Part shown: piece after piece, positions 10,857 to 24,124 of the stretch
How positions within the stretch are numbered: position 1 is the stretch's first letter
Layout of the letters: every line of letters begins with the position of its first letter
DNA from: Lutjanus erythropterus
Lineage: Eukaryota; Chordata; Actinopteri; Lutjaniformes; Lutjanidae
Assembly (NCBI GenBank): GCA_020091685.1
Contig: CM034607.1
Location: 11,027,548 to 11,091,547 of the forward strand
Length of the DNA stretch: 64,000 nucleotides
Direction: 5' to 3'
The notes under the pieces: generated by a model
Seen by the model: the letters and a program-made list of their open reading frames with translations, nothing else
Database searches by the model: none
Told to the model about the DNA's origin: nothing
Position numbers and translations under genes: made by a program

Positions 10857-13800
10857 CCCATGATGGTCCGCCAGAGGGGAAGGGATTTTGGTTCTCTATT
10901 CTCTAAACAGTTTGGCTAACAATAGCTAGCATGTTTTGTTGGCTAGTTTCTTAACAATGGCTGAAGAAAATATGAGTTCTTCTGAATATATGTGTCACTC
11001 ACTCTCCAGACCCACATGTGTTACTTGAAAAAGTTCATATTAACCAAAGGAACCATAGTGGTCAACTCGCACATATTGACTCAATGGATGGATCTTTCTA
11101 TAATTGCCACTGGGTTGGGCGTTTGCACAACTATATCAGCTATCGACAAGTGTCCATCACCAGCTGTTTTCTGGGGGGGTGATTTTTGTCATTATATTTT
11201 GCAGTCAACAGCACAGTACACACCTACTGAGCTGAAGGATGAGTAAGAAGTAAAGAGCCTGCATCTCATAAAGAAAATTAAAGCTACTACAAGGAGTTTT
11301 TAAGTGCTAATGAAACAGTCTTGGCTTATTACTGACACCTCTAAATGACCTACATAAGCAAACAGGACCATCAGTGAACAGATTTCTTTTATAGTATTGT
11401 TAATGGCTGCCACCAGGTCAGATTATCCCTGAAATCAGATGAAATAAGACTAAATTTACATTTTCACAAGTTACAGTGAAAAGAAAAATTTTGTGCGTGA
11501 GAAAAAATTTCCTCCTGCTTCTCAAAAAGAAGCAGGACATTTTTACTTTGATAATTTAGTTTATGATGTTATACTTTGTGATTATTATGGTGGAAAAGCT
11601 ACCGCTTGTGTCCACAGGGAGCTGAGTTTTAATTTTGTTTCTGTCTGTTAGTTAAGAAGGTGATCAGCATATTTTTCTGTTTAATGAGGAAATTAGGTCT
11701 GAGAATATTTACTTTCCTGACATTTTGTCAGTTCATTTTGTTTATTTTGTCTCCCAGCTTTCGTCTTATCACTTTTAACCATAGTTTGCTTCAGTTTTCG
11801 TTTGACTGGCAGCGGCAGCTTGTATGAGATAAAATTTAAATTTTGAGCCATCACTGCTTCAATTCTGGCACCCAACAACACAGCAAGATGAGGTTTTTGC
11901 TTGGTTATGTGGTCTACTTAAGTGATCTGTTTACTTCCAGTTTTCCCTTTATTTTACCTCCAGCTAACACTGTGACGTAATCTCGACATAGGCACTGAAG
12001 GGGTCTATATCTCAGGTGCTGAAGTGCCCCCCCAAGCTCATTTGACCCCCAAACCCAGCTCCCATCTGACCACCGTCTGGTTGTGATCGCCCCAGAGCTC
12101 TGACCAGAGAGGGAAATGGAGGGGAAGAGGAGAATGGCTTAACAACAGCTGGCCATCGAAAGGAAGAGAGAGGAGGCCAGTAACTGCTGCGGCTGCTGCA
12201 AAAACAAAACACTCTGACCACACTTGGCTGCTCTTGAGCAGAAACCACATAATCTTTAAAATATCAACTTTTCAGGAACCAGAAAATGCTGTGTTTTTAG
12301 GTTGAGTGCCATCCATTTTCTGTGCATAACAATATGGTGATCTCATTGTATTAATGTGTGTACACTGGCAGGCACGAGTATATTTACCGTTCAAAATAAA
12401 CTGATTTCCTCATCTCTATGCGTGGACCATGTTGAGGACCTACATACACCCCCTCCAGGCCTCCCATGTCCTTTCCACTTACATTAACCTACAGTCTGGC
12501 GTGCTTTTGTCTTTGTCTGGCCTGTCCCTGCAGGGCTCATGTATACCACTACTGTGCCACTGCCCTCATATGGAGCACGGGGGCCAAAGGCCGCCTCCAT
12601 TGGTCCATTATAATTCACATTATCATGCATTGTTGTTCCCTATTACTGTTAATCAGCTCAGCCTCAGGGGGAAAGGAGAGGTCTGGACGACTAAGGGTTA
12701 CTGGGAAACTTTCAGTCTAGACACATACGGAGACATGGTGGGACGCACGCTACAGCGTGTGTCAGTGTGTAAGGAAAGAAAGAAGGAGGTGGAGTTCTTT
12801 ATCCTATACACTATATAGAGAATATGCACGCTCACCCCTAAAGCTGCGGTAATCCAGGATCTGTTTTCAACTGATAGTGTTTAAATGGATCTGCACAAAG
12901 AGGGTGCAGCGGGAAGGCCGTGAGGATCATCTGGGTGCCAAGGGGAAGACACTCTGGCATCTCTCCATCTTCTCTATCTGGCTCTCCTCCCTCCTCCTCC
13001 TCTTCTAGTCTGTCACTGTCCATGTGGATGCCCGACATGGGGGGGAAGGGTGAGGGGCAATTGCCAATTTTCTGGGACACCCCGCCCCCACCCCTACAGC
13101 TACCCTATATTGGCAGTGACGCAGACGCGCACACATACACAAATAATAGGTTAACCCCTTCCCTTTACCCAGCAACTGTGGTCGCTGTGCCTCATCCAAC
13201 TGTATGTCACGTCTCATTTTGAGCCAAGGGCTTCTCAGCCCGGATCATCACCACGAGTGAGACACATGTGGAAGTGAAGTAAGACATATTTTTGAAGCAG
13301 CAAGAAGAGAAATCAGTGTTGCCATACAGTACTGCAGTGTTTCCTAAACTTTTTGACTTGTGACCTCAAAACAAAGCTTTGGTCTCCTTGTCACAGATCG
13401 TGTCTCTACAGATGGTGGGCACTTAAACCAAAAAATTCTGATTGTTCTTTTAGGGGCCTCAAGATGTGAAATCGTCCAGTAAGTCAAAGAGAGATATAAA
13501 AAGTGTTGTGAGATAACTTCTGTTATCAATTCATTTGACTTTACCAACTGAGTTGTCATTACTTGATATAGTAGTATGGGGTAGTCTTGGTAGGTGTCCA
13601 GAGAGTGTTGCATTGTGGGTATGAGGATGGCTATGTTGTTGCTAGTGATATTTTTTCACTCTCTCCAGTGATCAAATAAAATTATCTACAATACTGAGCT
13701 TGGACATTTTGAGTGTCAACACTTCATTTTCTTCATTCTGATATGAATGATGGAGTTTTCATCATGTGTAGGCAACATTACCTTAAAGTTCCCATGAAGT

Positions 13801-15426
13801 CAAAATGTTTTGTTTTTATCACATATCACACTATACATTTCTTCTCCCGAACATCTATAGCAAGAGTTTGATCTGATCGTTTGAAGTTAGTCCGTGTTAG
13901 ATGTGATAGACAGATGGTTCATCCAATCACCTGCCATGTGTCTTTTTTGAAAGTGCCTGCCCTTTTCCAGACAGTTTCTAAGGACAAATTCGCAGATGGT
14001 TTTGTGTGGCGTGTCAGATTAAGTCTTTACCGGAGGCATCGTTGATTTGGCTTCTAGCAGTACTTCAAAATAAAAGACTTGTACCACTTTCATGTTGTAA
14101 TTGAGGGGGGGAGGTGTCCCCTGGCAGCCCCCACGAAACCCAGGCTTATGTCCAGTAAGTCATTTTATTGACACTTTTTAATAAATAGTAACACTCCAAT
14201 TGCCTGTAGTCTAAACCTTTATCAGAAAGATTTGAGAAAAGTCTGTCAAAATCTAAAAATATTTTTATGTAGCAGAAGCGTATTGTTTTTCTGCTATTCT
14301 GTAGTTTGGTAAATGATGTTAATGATGTTTTATTGCACCATAATATTAACTCTGGTCACTTTCACATAAATAGAACCTTTTGTGGTTATATCCACATTTT
14401 CAGTCATCCTGTCAGCAAATCTCTGTCAGTGTAAATCTGTGACCTTGTTCTTTCACGTCCTTCAATCTACTCACCCCATAAACTCCATCTCTCCTCCTGG
14501 GTTATATCACAGCCTCTTTACATAACCGACACACCAGGGAGAGCTATCAAGACTCATCTCTCTCTCAACTGTTTTCACTCCCTAATTCCCTCAAAGGGAA
14601 TGCCAATTGAAAGGCATGATGGAGAGATAGGGGGAGATAGTTCACCGTTATATATTCTGAGAAAAGGCTTATCTCCAAAACTCCCTCTGAATCAAGATCC
14701 TATGTATTCATCTGATCTATTTTCTTCCAAGATCTACTCAACTGCGTGGGCTTCAGGGTGGGTTTGAGTTTTGTCCCTGTGGGGGAATTACTCAGAACAA
14801 ATCAAATGTTGCCTACAGGTTGGTAAAGATTAACAAGAGCAGATGTTTCATACAGATAATATGCCGAAACAAACACACACAAACCCTGCACCATGATCGA
14901 CCCCCCGCCTGCCTCCTTTCGTAGATGCTGACACACTTAGCAGCCTCGTGTTATATTGGTTTAATTCCCTTCTCTTCCCCTCCTTCGTCTGCCTTTTACT
15001 CCACTTAGGGACCTGTGACTAAATGGATTTGCATCTCACGGCTCGTATCGTTTCCCAGAGGGGTGTCATCCCTCCATCTGCGACAAAATGAAAGGTCTAT
15101 TTAACTTAACTGAGACAGATACAGTACACAGCGAGGAGGTGTGTTTATGCAGTCTGTGGTACCGCTGACGCTGATGTACCGAACGCACGCTGAGCAAACA
15201 CACATGGATCACATGAGGCCCTCTCGCTCTTTATGCTTTCGCTTCCATTCATGGCAGACGCCTCCATTCAGAAGCTTCAGGCCCAATTAGCACCTGCCCA
15301 GTCCTCACAGGCAGAGCAGGCCTCCTGCTACACAGGAGGTGTGACGCCGAGAAAAGCTCCAGCTGAACCAATAGAACCAGCACACGCACGCACACACATG
15401 CACACACACACACACAAACACCAGGC
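10857..15426. other. Intergenic, no gene seen
   Basis: The open frames at 12429-12818, 12012-12250 (minus) and 12838-13222 are low-complexity and overlap in several frames, so they are not genes. 'ttcctaaactttttgactt' near 13340 looks like one end of a hAT-like fragment without a clear partner. A (CA)-rich run lies near 15390-15420. Confidence 0.5.
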
Positions 15427-15689
15427 TTTAAAGGTCCGGTGTCTAAGACTTATGGAGATTTATTTGCAGAATATGGCAGGAATGGAATATTCACAAGCAT
15501 GTTCTTATTAGTGTACGATCACCTGAGGATAAGAATCGTGTTTTAGAATAAGCCATTTATCTCCACAGAGGGCGCAGGTTCTCTTTCATGAAGGCCGCCA
15601 TGTTGAACTTCCATGTTTGTACAGTAACCCAGAACGGTCAAGCCAAACGCAAGTTTCATGATGTCACTAAATCCTACACACGGTTCCTT
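15427..15689. mobile_element. MITE, 'aaaggtccggtgt' family, copy 1
   Basis: Left end TAAAGGTCCGGTGTCTAAG; the right end reverse-complemented reads TAAGGAACCGTGTGTAGGAT, so terminal inverted repeats are present. Internal words include 'cacctgaggataagaatcgt', 'agggcgcaggttctctttc', 'gccgccatgttg' and 'cagtaacccagaacggtcaa'. The same words in the same order occur at 39815-40087. Confidence 0.75.
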
Positions 15690-15766
15690 AGTTATCTGCT
15701 AGTTATCAGTACTTGATATCTTTAGGGTATTGATCAAAATAACCCAGTACCAAGTAGGGCTGCAAC

Positions 15767-16892
15767 TAGGGATGCACTGATACCACTTTTTTTCAGACTG
15801 AGTACAAGTACAAGTACAAGTACTTACATTTGGGTACTTGCTAGTACTTGCAAGTACCGATACAAGTACTTAATAATGCCATTAAAGTTCTTACAATAAC
15901 TTTTAAAACATGTTTTATTTTCATTAGATGGTCACTTTCTAGATGTAACAAATCATTGTTGCTATTTGATGCTAAGTGTAACCATAGTTACTGTACACAT
16001 TACAGTTTTAGGTCATTTGTAGTAAGTTACTTTACTGATTTTGTGTTCTTTATTAAGCTGTGCAGTTTATACTGTGTATGTGATATATTTCAGTATAATA
16101 ATTTCATTATTATGGACTTGCAGAATTAAGTTTACTATTATAATTAGTGCTCTATATGATAATTATTTCATTATCATTTACAGCATTTTACCTAGTATTT
16201 TAATGTATTTTTAAAATATATTTTATGTGTAGTATTTAAGTTTCTTCTTCGTGTCTCTCTTGTCTGAGAGCTAATTAGTTCCTACCTGCCGTTGTTTAGG
16301 GGGGACAGGTATGAGTGTGGTGCCATGTGTGCAACAGTTTTGTTGACCCTGCTGTGAACCTGAAGAGTGAAGTTGCTGTTCTGTGCTGTCAGGATGTTTT
16401 GGTGAAGATTAACTACACAAAGAGAAGTTGTAGCAGTTTGTTACGAAGAAAAGAGGGTAAAAGACTGGTGGCGGTGTTTTTTCTTCGTTTTCGGATTAAT
16501 TTGCCGAGACATTCAACTAGTTAACACCCGTCATGACCTATTGGACAGCGGCTGTCTGCGGTCTACAGGTGCTCTCTGTGCATTTATTTCAGTTTTTAAT
16601 GGACTTGCATGGGATTTTATGGACATTTTCCAAAGTCGCCGCGGTCATTAATGGATGACGTTGAGGACAGCGAGGGACGGTGGATGATGACGACGCGACC
16701 AAGAGGGTAAGCATCAGCAAACACCTTGAACTCTGCATCATGGCGGTTCTTTAAATGTTTACTTGTATCGAGCGACTACTTTTGGTGACGTGGTAACGGT
16801 TGTGGGGTATCGGAGTAGTTTTATGAGTACGAGTACGTGAGGACATTATCGGACCGATACCCGATGCTAGTATTGGTATCTGTACATCCTTA
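15767..16892. mobile_element. hAT-like non-autonomous element with 8-bp target duplication
   Basis: The left terminus is TAGGGATGCACTGATACC and the right terminus is GGTATCTGTACATCCTTA, near-perfect inverted repeats. GCTGCAAC at 15759-15766 and again at 16893-16900 is an exact 8-bp target-site duplication, the hallmark of the hAT superfamily. The 1126-bp element carries subterminal 'acaagtacaagta' words and no transposase; the 93- and 69-residue frames inside have no recognisable content. It sits inside another repeat whose two halves flank it. Confidence 0.85.
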
Positions 16893-17070
16893 GCTGCAAC
16901 TAACATTATTTTCATAATAGATTATTTTTTCGATTAATTCATGAATGGTTGTTTGTTTTAAATTGTCAGAAAATGGTGAAAAATGTCAATCAGTGTTTTC
17001 CAAAGTCTAAGATGACGTCCTTACATGTCCTGATACTCAGATGGATCAATCGATTATCAAAATAGTTGGC
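16893..17070 (+). repeat. Dispersed 'GGGCTGCAACTAA' family, copy 2 (host of the hAT insertion)
   Basis: Sequence right of the hAT element reads 'gctgcaactaacattatttt', 'cagaaaatggtgaaaaatgt' and 'aagatgacgtccttacatgt', matching copies 1 and 3. Its first bases, GGGCTGCAAC, lie left of the insertion at 15757-15766, so the host was split at its very start. Confidence 0.75.
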
Positions 17071-17226
17071 CATGTAGTTCCACTATATTCAAGAGAGGGC
17101 AGACACCTCAGTGGCTGATATCTTCAAAACTCAACTTCACACCAAAACAGTTTAAATGAAAAAATAGCACTACAGGTAAGAGGGAAAATATTTATTTTGT
17201 TGTTTTTGGTTGAACTGTCCCTTTAA
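17071..17226 (-). mobile_element. Short MITE copy, 'aaagggacagttcacc' family
   Basis: Ends in 'gttgaactgtccctttaa', the reverse of the family's start. Also contains 'aaacagtttaaatgaaaaaa', 'agcactacaggtaagag' and 'gatatcttcaaaactcaact', the reversed counterparts of words in the larger copy at 17812-18763. It is internally shortened. Confidence 0.6.
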
Positions 17227-17811
17227 TTAATCTTAGTGAAATACAAATATAATATAAAATGCTGGTGTACTTAAAACTTAAAAGTTTCTAATCAATATTG
17301 GCCTTTTATGAGAAATTGCATATTGACCAGTCATTTTTCCATTTCTGATTTTAATGGATACAAAACATTTTGTTTGTATAATTGATCAATATGTTATTGA
17401 TGCTGAGCGAAGCAGTGCTTAACCTGCATTGATTGTAAAGTGACATGTGTTGATCCACTGCAGGAATATATTTATGTGAATATGACAATTAGACTGTAGC
17501 TTCAGTATAGGTGCAGATAGAGTTTCTGAGCACTGCACAAGCCAATATATTTTTCTATTTTGGATGCTATTCTATTTCAGATGACTTTCTGACATGACCT
17601 TTGGGGATAATAAATATCTGCCACTGGGACGAAACTTTCCTGCAGTTTGGAGTTTTATCACGAACAAAGAGGTAAATGTTAAAAAGGTAGTATGCACAGT
17701 CTGGACGGATACACTGCATTAATAAACATGATTGATGCATACATTCACATAATGTTATGAATGGTTAATTTAACAAGGACTAAGATGTTTAGTCTGCATT
17801 AGTCAAGAAAT

Positions 17812-18763
17812 TAAAGGGACCGTTCACCCCAAAATCAAAAATCTATATCTTTCCTCTTACCTGTGGTGCTATTTATCTAGGCTGTTTTGGTGTGAGCTAC
17901 CAAGTTTTGGAGATATCGGCCGTAGATGTCTAACTTCTGTCAAATATAATGTTAGATGGCACTAGTATGCCAGAAATACCAGTACATCCTGCTGTTTCCT
18001 GTCACATTTTGCAGTATGCAAGCCAATATGCTTTTCCGGCTTTTCTGACTCAGTCCTCTGCTCAGCAATTTTATGACAAATAGTACGTCCAAAATGTATG
18101 CATGCCGCATGCAACAGCATTGTATTTGTAAGGGCAGCTGCAGTACACTCTAAAAGTAAAAAGATAACGTATATGTAATATGTTGACCTGGATACTCAAG
18201 ATAAACCACAGACCTTGTTGTGAGCAGTTTCATGTTGGAACTACTCAAACAAAACCTGCCAACTGTATCCGCTCAGTGGTGCTAAATCTATAGCTCAGCC
18301 AAGGAGGACACTGACACTGTTGATATCCTGCACTGTCACAAGCACAAGCCTCTTGTCCATGAGTAGATGCACGCTCATTCCTATAAAAAACAGCTCACCA
18401 CAAGGTCTGTGGATTATCTTAAGTAATTGGGTCATGATTTCTCGAAAGAGACACTGCTGTTGAGTTTTTCTTTTTTTTAAATATTTTCTTGGGACTTTTA
18501 TGCCTTGAATTAATACGACAGATGAAGCAAAGGCAGGAAATGGGGAGAGAGAGTTGGGGAATGATATGCAACAAAGGGCCACAGGCAAGTCAAGCCCCTG
18601 CAGAAGACTTACAGCCTTGGTAGATGGGGTGTACGCTCTACCAACTGAGCAAGTGTTGTTTTGGCAGCTGAGTGCTATCTAGTCCCATTACATTCAGCAG
18701 ATCACCAAAACAATCTCAATGGACAAATGTGTACTTCTGATTTTGGGGTGAACTGTCCCTTTA
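17812..18763. mobile_element. Palindromic MITE, 'aaagggaccgttcacccc' family, long copy
   Basis: Begins TAAAGGGACCGTTCACCCCA and ends TGGGGTGAACTGTCCCTTTA, a long terminal inverted repeat. The inner parts are also mirrored: 'ccacagaccttgttgtgagc' on the left and 'ctcaccacaaggtctgtgg' on the right. A tRNA-derived SINE (18490-18655) interrupts the right arm. There is no coding content. Confidence 0.75.
18490..18655 (-). mobile_element. tRNA-derived SINE copy (degraded), inside a MITE
   Basis: Contains 'ggcaggaaatggggagagag', 'caacaaagggccacagg' and 'cgctctaccaactgagcaag', in the order shown by the better copy at 40655-40830. In reverse complement this order gives a tRNA-like head (a CTCAGTTGGTAGAGC-like A-box) followed by a GGTTCGA-like B-box. 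The B-box is decayed here. It has no tRNA function. Confidence 0.55.
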
Positions 18764-21700
18764 CAGTGCTTGGTACTGTTCGGTATAATTCAGTTGGAAA
18801 TATTCTTATTGTAGGTTTAGGAGGTAAGATTCGGTTTATCATGGTCTGAAAACTGTTTTACAGTATTTTGCTGTTTTTATCATTCACAAATATTCAATAT
18901 TCAAACAAAATATAAGTGGTTTCTCATCCAATTAACTTTGGTTTTGGTGGATAATGTCTCACTGTCTAAACTGTGTTTATCTGTAGGTTTTTCTATCCTG
19001 CATTGAAGGCAGATCTTGAAATAGCTTTTGCATGAGACTGAAAATTGATCGACACGAAATATGTGCTACTGACCGCCTCTGTAGAAAAGAAATGTTGCTA
19101 TTTGCTTTCAGAGCTTCAGCTGAAGTCTACTTCTTATCACAAAATCCCCATCACCATCTTTCCCTGGTCATCTTCATCCCTCCTCCTCCTCCCCTTTCAC
19201 TATTTCCTAATCTCTGCTCCTCTGCCGCTACATCATCTCTCCTCTCTCCTCCTGTTCCAGCCACTGTCCCCCTACCTGCCTGCCTGCGCTGGTACAGCCC
19301 CCTCTCTCTGCCTCTGTCAATGCATTTTGCCCTTATAAGGAGAGAGCACAGGCAGACTGTACTAACCGCGAGAGCTCGGCGGGGGTGTTGCAGGGGCAGG
19401 GAGACCACAGCGACTGAAACGGCAGGGCGAGACGGGAGGAGGATGGAGGAGGAGAGTGGATGGAGGGGTGGCGGTGGAGGTGCGGGGGGGGGATGTCGAG
19501 CTACCACACTTCTGTCAATGACTCCAAATAAGACGACAGAAATAGGCACAGGGGAGGAAGAGGTGGGGCTGGAGATGGGAGAGAGGATGGAGAGGAGAGG
19601 CAGGTGGATGTGTCTGTGAGTGGGGATGCTTGCTTGATGTCAGGTTGAGGTAATGTTAGAGAGACAGAGTAACATTTACTGTCCATGTCAAAAGCCAAAG
19701 TTGGTGCTCACTGATAATATACATTTACAAAAGCTTTCATTTTCTCCATTCTGACGCTGTGAGCGGTGTCTGCAGGATGCCAGCTCACCAGCTGCCCACA
19801 TACTCATCGATATAGAAGTCTAACATTTAGCTGGTGAGAGTCATGGAGGGAGAGTGTGGGCTCCAGTATGGACGTCTGTAGTGCAACGTGACTGGTCCAG
19901 GCTTCAGATGTTCAGTGCTTTGACGAGAGGGAAAAAGACGCCCTTTGACTGGGTGCATCTAGTCATACAAGATGATTGATTGCAGATTATTGAGCATTTT
20001 CACCCTGATTCAGAGAGTACTGATTTAGTATTGTACTCTTGTAACACTGTCAGACTCATGAAGGACAGCTATCAGAAATTCTTATCAAAAACAATTATTC
20101 AAAAGTAATTAGGTATCATCTTTTTTGTTCCACACATTCCTACTTACATAATCCACTATACAGCTTAACTGCAGACAGTTTGGTTGGAGCATTGACATAA
20201 GATGAACAACATGACAGCTCCCAAAACATCTCGATCGCTCCCCTGGAAGCTGGCTGTAGTATATGTTATAAACTCCTCTTCAGACCCAGCTGACTAACAG
20301 GCTGCCACTGACGGGCTCAGGTTGTTATTCTAAGTGTCTGACAACACTATGGAAAGGCTCACTACAGAGATAGACCTTTTTTTTATAGAGTACCATATGT
20401 TTTTTTTTTTAAACCAGAAACAGCTGTTTCAGTCCACCAAACTCATTAGACTTCCTTGAGAAAAACAGTTTGGTTGAAAAAAGAGTTAGATGTGAGAACA
20501 TCACCGGGAGAGGAGCGAGAGGGAGGAGAGACAAGCAGCAGGGAGAAACATGTACATCAAGAACTGTCTACCACAGTGAATTAAAGGTTTATTTCAACCA
20601 AACCATCAGAGCTGGTGGTTGCTGGAACAGTGGAAAGGTGAGCGAAGAATTTTATTTTGTTTGTTGAATTTGAATGAAGTGTGTTTTTACATTGATAAAA
20701 TTACTTTTTCTGTGAAGGGAGTCCGGTGGATTTAGCAAGAGCGACAAAATGTCCTTTTCTGGTTAAACAAAGACAGTCAGACTCTAAAGAAAATTCTATT
20801 TCTATAGTGATCCTTTTAATAAAAAAACAAAAACACCCACTTAAGTGGATGCATTTTGACAATGCACAATAAGATTACAATGCAGCCAGGCTGGAGCACT
20901 GTCCCTCAATACTGGACGAGTTTAAAAAATTGTTGGTCCTATTTGTCACATAGACACAAAAACATGGAAAAAATATGGTCCACTTGAAAAAACACAGACA
21001 CATTTCCTCACATATGGAAGTTTAACCTACTCGCCAAAACCTGAAAACAAACTTCAGTGGAGTCTCCCTTTAATGAAGTAAGATTAACACAGTAAACTCA
21101 GACATTTATTTTGAATATCTTTGTGGCATGTGAACAACGTGGCAGGAATTCTTTTGGTTTGAACAGCTCGACTGTGGACGTCAAAGGTCACCAGGCCGGA
21201 CTGTGACTGCTGCCTGTAACATGTGTTCCTGTAGACATGAAGAATGAATATTAAATCAGTTAAAGTTAGACGGTGTAACTTTCCAGAGAAGAAATAGCAA
21301 CTCTTTTTCCACTTACACATGGAAAGTACAAACAATAAAACGCAATAAAGCGCATCCTTCTTCAATTTGATTCATTAGAGGTTTTGCTGATACAAGCTTT
21401 CTTACTTTGGCATGACCACTGGCGTATGGTGGCTAATCTTAGCAACATTTAGGCAGGTTTTGCGGACTCTTCTCATGCTTCTCTTGCTGCTGTTACACTG
21501 TGTTCTGGCATTTACAAATCTCACAGTTATCACTTTTGACCACAGTGATTGGTGTTCAGCAAAGGCTACGTAGCATCACTTTAATGAACCCCACTCAGTA
21601 AAGAAATCCTGTTCCATTAGACAGTCGACTGTAGTAATCGAAATATTCCTCAAAAATGATCACACAGAGAGTCAAGTCTTCTTTATTCAAGACCCACCCT

Positions 21701-24124
21701 TGATTTTTCATTTTCCTTTGGCTCTAAACTACGACATTTCTGTATAAAACCCTCCAGAAATAGGTGTCCTCAGCTTTGATTTTCTCACCCCAACTTGCTC
21801 TTTCACTCCGTTTCATTTCACCCAAATTGCACTAGTGCACTTTACTTCTGCTCATAATTCATAAAACATGCCTTCATAGAGACTAAACCCATCTAAGGAC
21901 AGGCTCACACACACCACAGGCAGTCTCTACCATTCATGCAATGGCAAGCTGGATGGGACAACTGACCTAAAAAATAATAGACACTATATAAATAATCCAA
22001 GGTTCTCCACCTTATGCCGGTTGGCAATAATGCGTGGGTATTAATATTTCAGATAAAAAGACCTCCATACTTCTTGTGCACTTTCCTATATTGTAGGCTG
22101 GGTCTTTAAAATAGGGCTTGTCCTCTTTTTTTTGTCTTAAAATCAATACGGACAATCAAGCTTTCAGTTTCACAGCTAATATGATGTTAAAAGAGAATTT
22201 ATTGTTATATTAGCTATATCAGACAAAGAGCACAAAACAGAGACCTCAATTAAAGTTAATGAAGGGCTTAGCAATTATTAATTCATATTTATGTACTGAG
22301 GGAGTGTGTACAGTAGGTTTCACTGGAGGCAAACTTTCTCTAGAAGCTTATGCAAATTGACTTACTCACCATCCTCCCTCAGTATCCTTGGATACCAGTT
22401 ATTTATTCATCTTGGTCTCCTTCACTGCGAATCCGCCGCCGTCGTTCAGAGAAACTCAGCCAGATCAGGTGATGATCATGTGTCTCAGCCGGGGTCCGCA
22501 ATATCTGCTGTTCAATCTGACACACAAACGCACGCAGAGGGACGCTGGTGTGAATTTCACGGTGTGGCGAGATGAGAACAATTTATCTGCTGGCCAGAGT
22601 TCAGATGGTCAGGAGGGTTGAATACAAGGCCTCACATCAAAGGTGATGTTTGTTCACACACAACAGGCAAAACTCAGCGTCCTCTCTCTTGTTTCAAAGA
22701 GAACATCTGCTCCCGTGCATATTTGAGTCATTAGGGGTGGTGAGGCTTGCTACAACTGTGAAACTGGAGGATATCATTGTTTGAAAGCCTTCCAGTTCCG
22801 ATGCACCGAGTTAATAAATGATGTCAGTCTACGTTGGAGTCGAATTCAAAAGGAGAAATTAGAACAGCAACACGGATCGTATTGGTACGACAGTGAGTCA
22901 GTGTGGTCGCACAGTCCTGAGTGAAACGCCTTTCAGAAAGCTCAGGCCATCACCAAGACCGACAGATGCCACCATTTGTGTGCTGCCGGAGCCTCAAATT
23001 TCAAGATATAGTATCCTGAGGACCTGCAGCAGCAGCACCTGTTCACAGATGGGTTGACAGATGGGTACAAACCTACTCAGTATTTTTCATTCATCATTTT
23101 AGTTCTTCTCTTTAAAAGAAAATGGTTAAATCCACTATATGGGCCATTCTACAGGACTGGTCAAGAGTCAGTTGGAAGTATCTCGAAATAAAATTTTTAA
23201 AAAAAATAGAATTTTTGTATGCAAACTATATAATATCCAAGGAACACATTTCTGGTAATTGTATAGTTAATTCTCATTTTGTATTTTCAGAGAATTTGGA
23301 CTATTGTTTCTCTTCCAAAATGTGTCAGTAGTGAAGTAATACGTAACATAACAAGAAGGCTTATTGACTTATTATGATTTTACTATCTACTTCTTTATTT
23401 AAGTTTTAATAAAAACTAATAAAGTTAATTAATACAGATGATAATTTTAACATTGGTTTAAAGAATAATCTATGGGATTCATCCTATTTTTCTTTGTAAA
23501 GTACATGATGTTGATCATACTAGTTTCAAAGTTCATTAGTTTTAATATACATTGAATCAAACACTATCATAACATCTTAGATGATAATTCCATATACTTT
23601 TTTTTTGACAAAACAACAACATATAATGTTAGTGTTAGGAGTTATATTTCAGTTTGTATTCAAACAATGTGACATTGCAGGATGTTAAATGACATGGAGT
23701 TTACACTCAAATACTTTTGATTTATATATAAATGTCCCCCAAAATAAAGGATTACATTTTCCCTTCTGTCACCACTGACTGTGACTGTTTCAGTAGTGAC
23801 AATTTCAGATAAATTTTAGCTAATCTCAAAGATGCTGGTTCACAGTTCTGAACACTGAACACATAAAAACTTGAGAAGTTTTCAGCAATAACAACTAAAA
23901 AGTTTCCTAAATTGCAAATAATAGGCCTTTGGTAGTGATGTTCCTGAAAGTTACAACCTAATTTCAAAGTTTTGAACAGATTCACTTTAAAATAATGGGA
24001 CCTTTCTCCTCACCATGCAGCCGGAGAGAAGAACGCAGATATTAAAACTTACGCCGTTTCAGTAATGATATGAAAATGTGGGACAAAATGGCAAAAAATA
24101 TTTTAGTATCATTTTCATAAGTTG
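18764..24124. other. No gene seen; GC-rich purine/pyrimidine block at 19150-19620
   Basis: A pyrimidine-rich stretch (19150-19330) followed by a purine-rich one (19380-19620) makes overlapping open frames on both strands; none resembles a known protein. 20340-21075 has the feel of another degraded MITE (ends with 'gagtctccctttaatgaag') but no pairing left end could be set. The remaining sequence is plain AT-rich DNA. Confidence 0.45.

Noticed and set aside
12012-13222. Overlapping 70-129-residue frames
   Set aside because: No recognisable protein and no paired splice sites; GC-richer composition explains the lack of stops.
13340-13620. Complete hAT-like element
   Set aside because: Only one end resembles the family ('ttcctaaactttttgactt'); no matching second end was found.
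19032-19619. 195-residue plus-strand open frame
   Set aside because: Low-complexity, overlaps another frame and a minus-strand frame in a purine/pyrimidine block; no recognisable domain.
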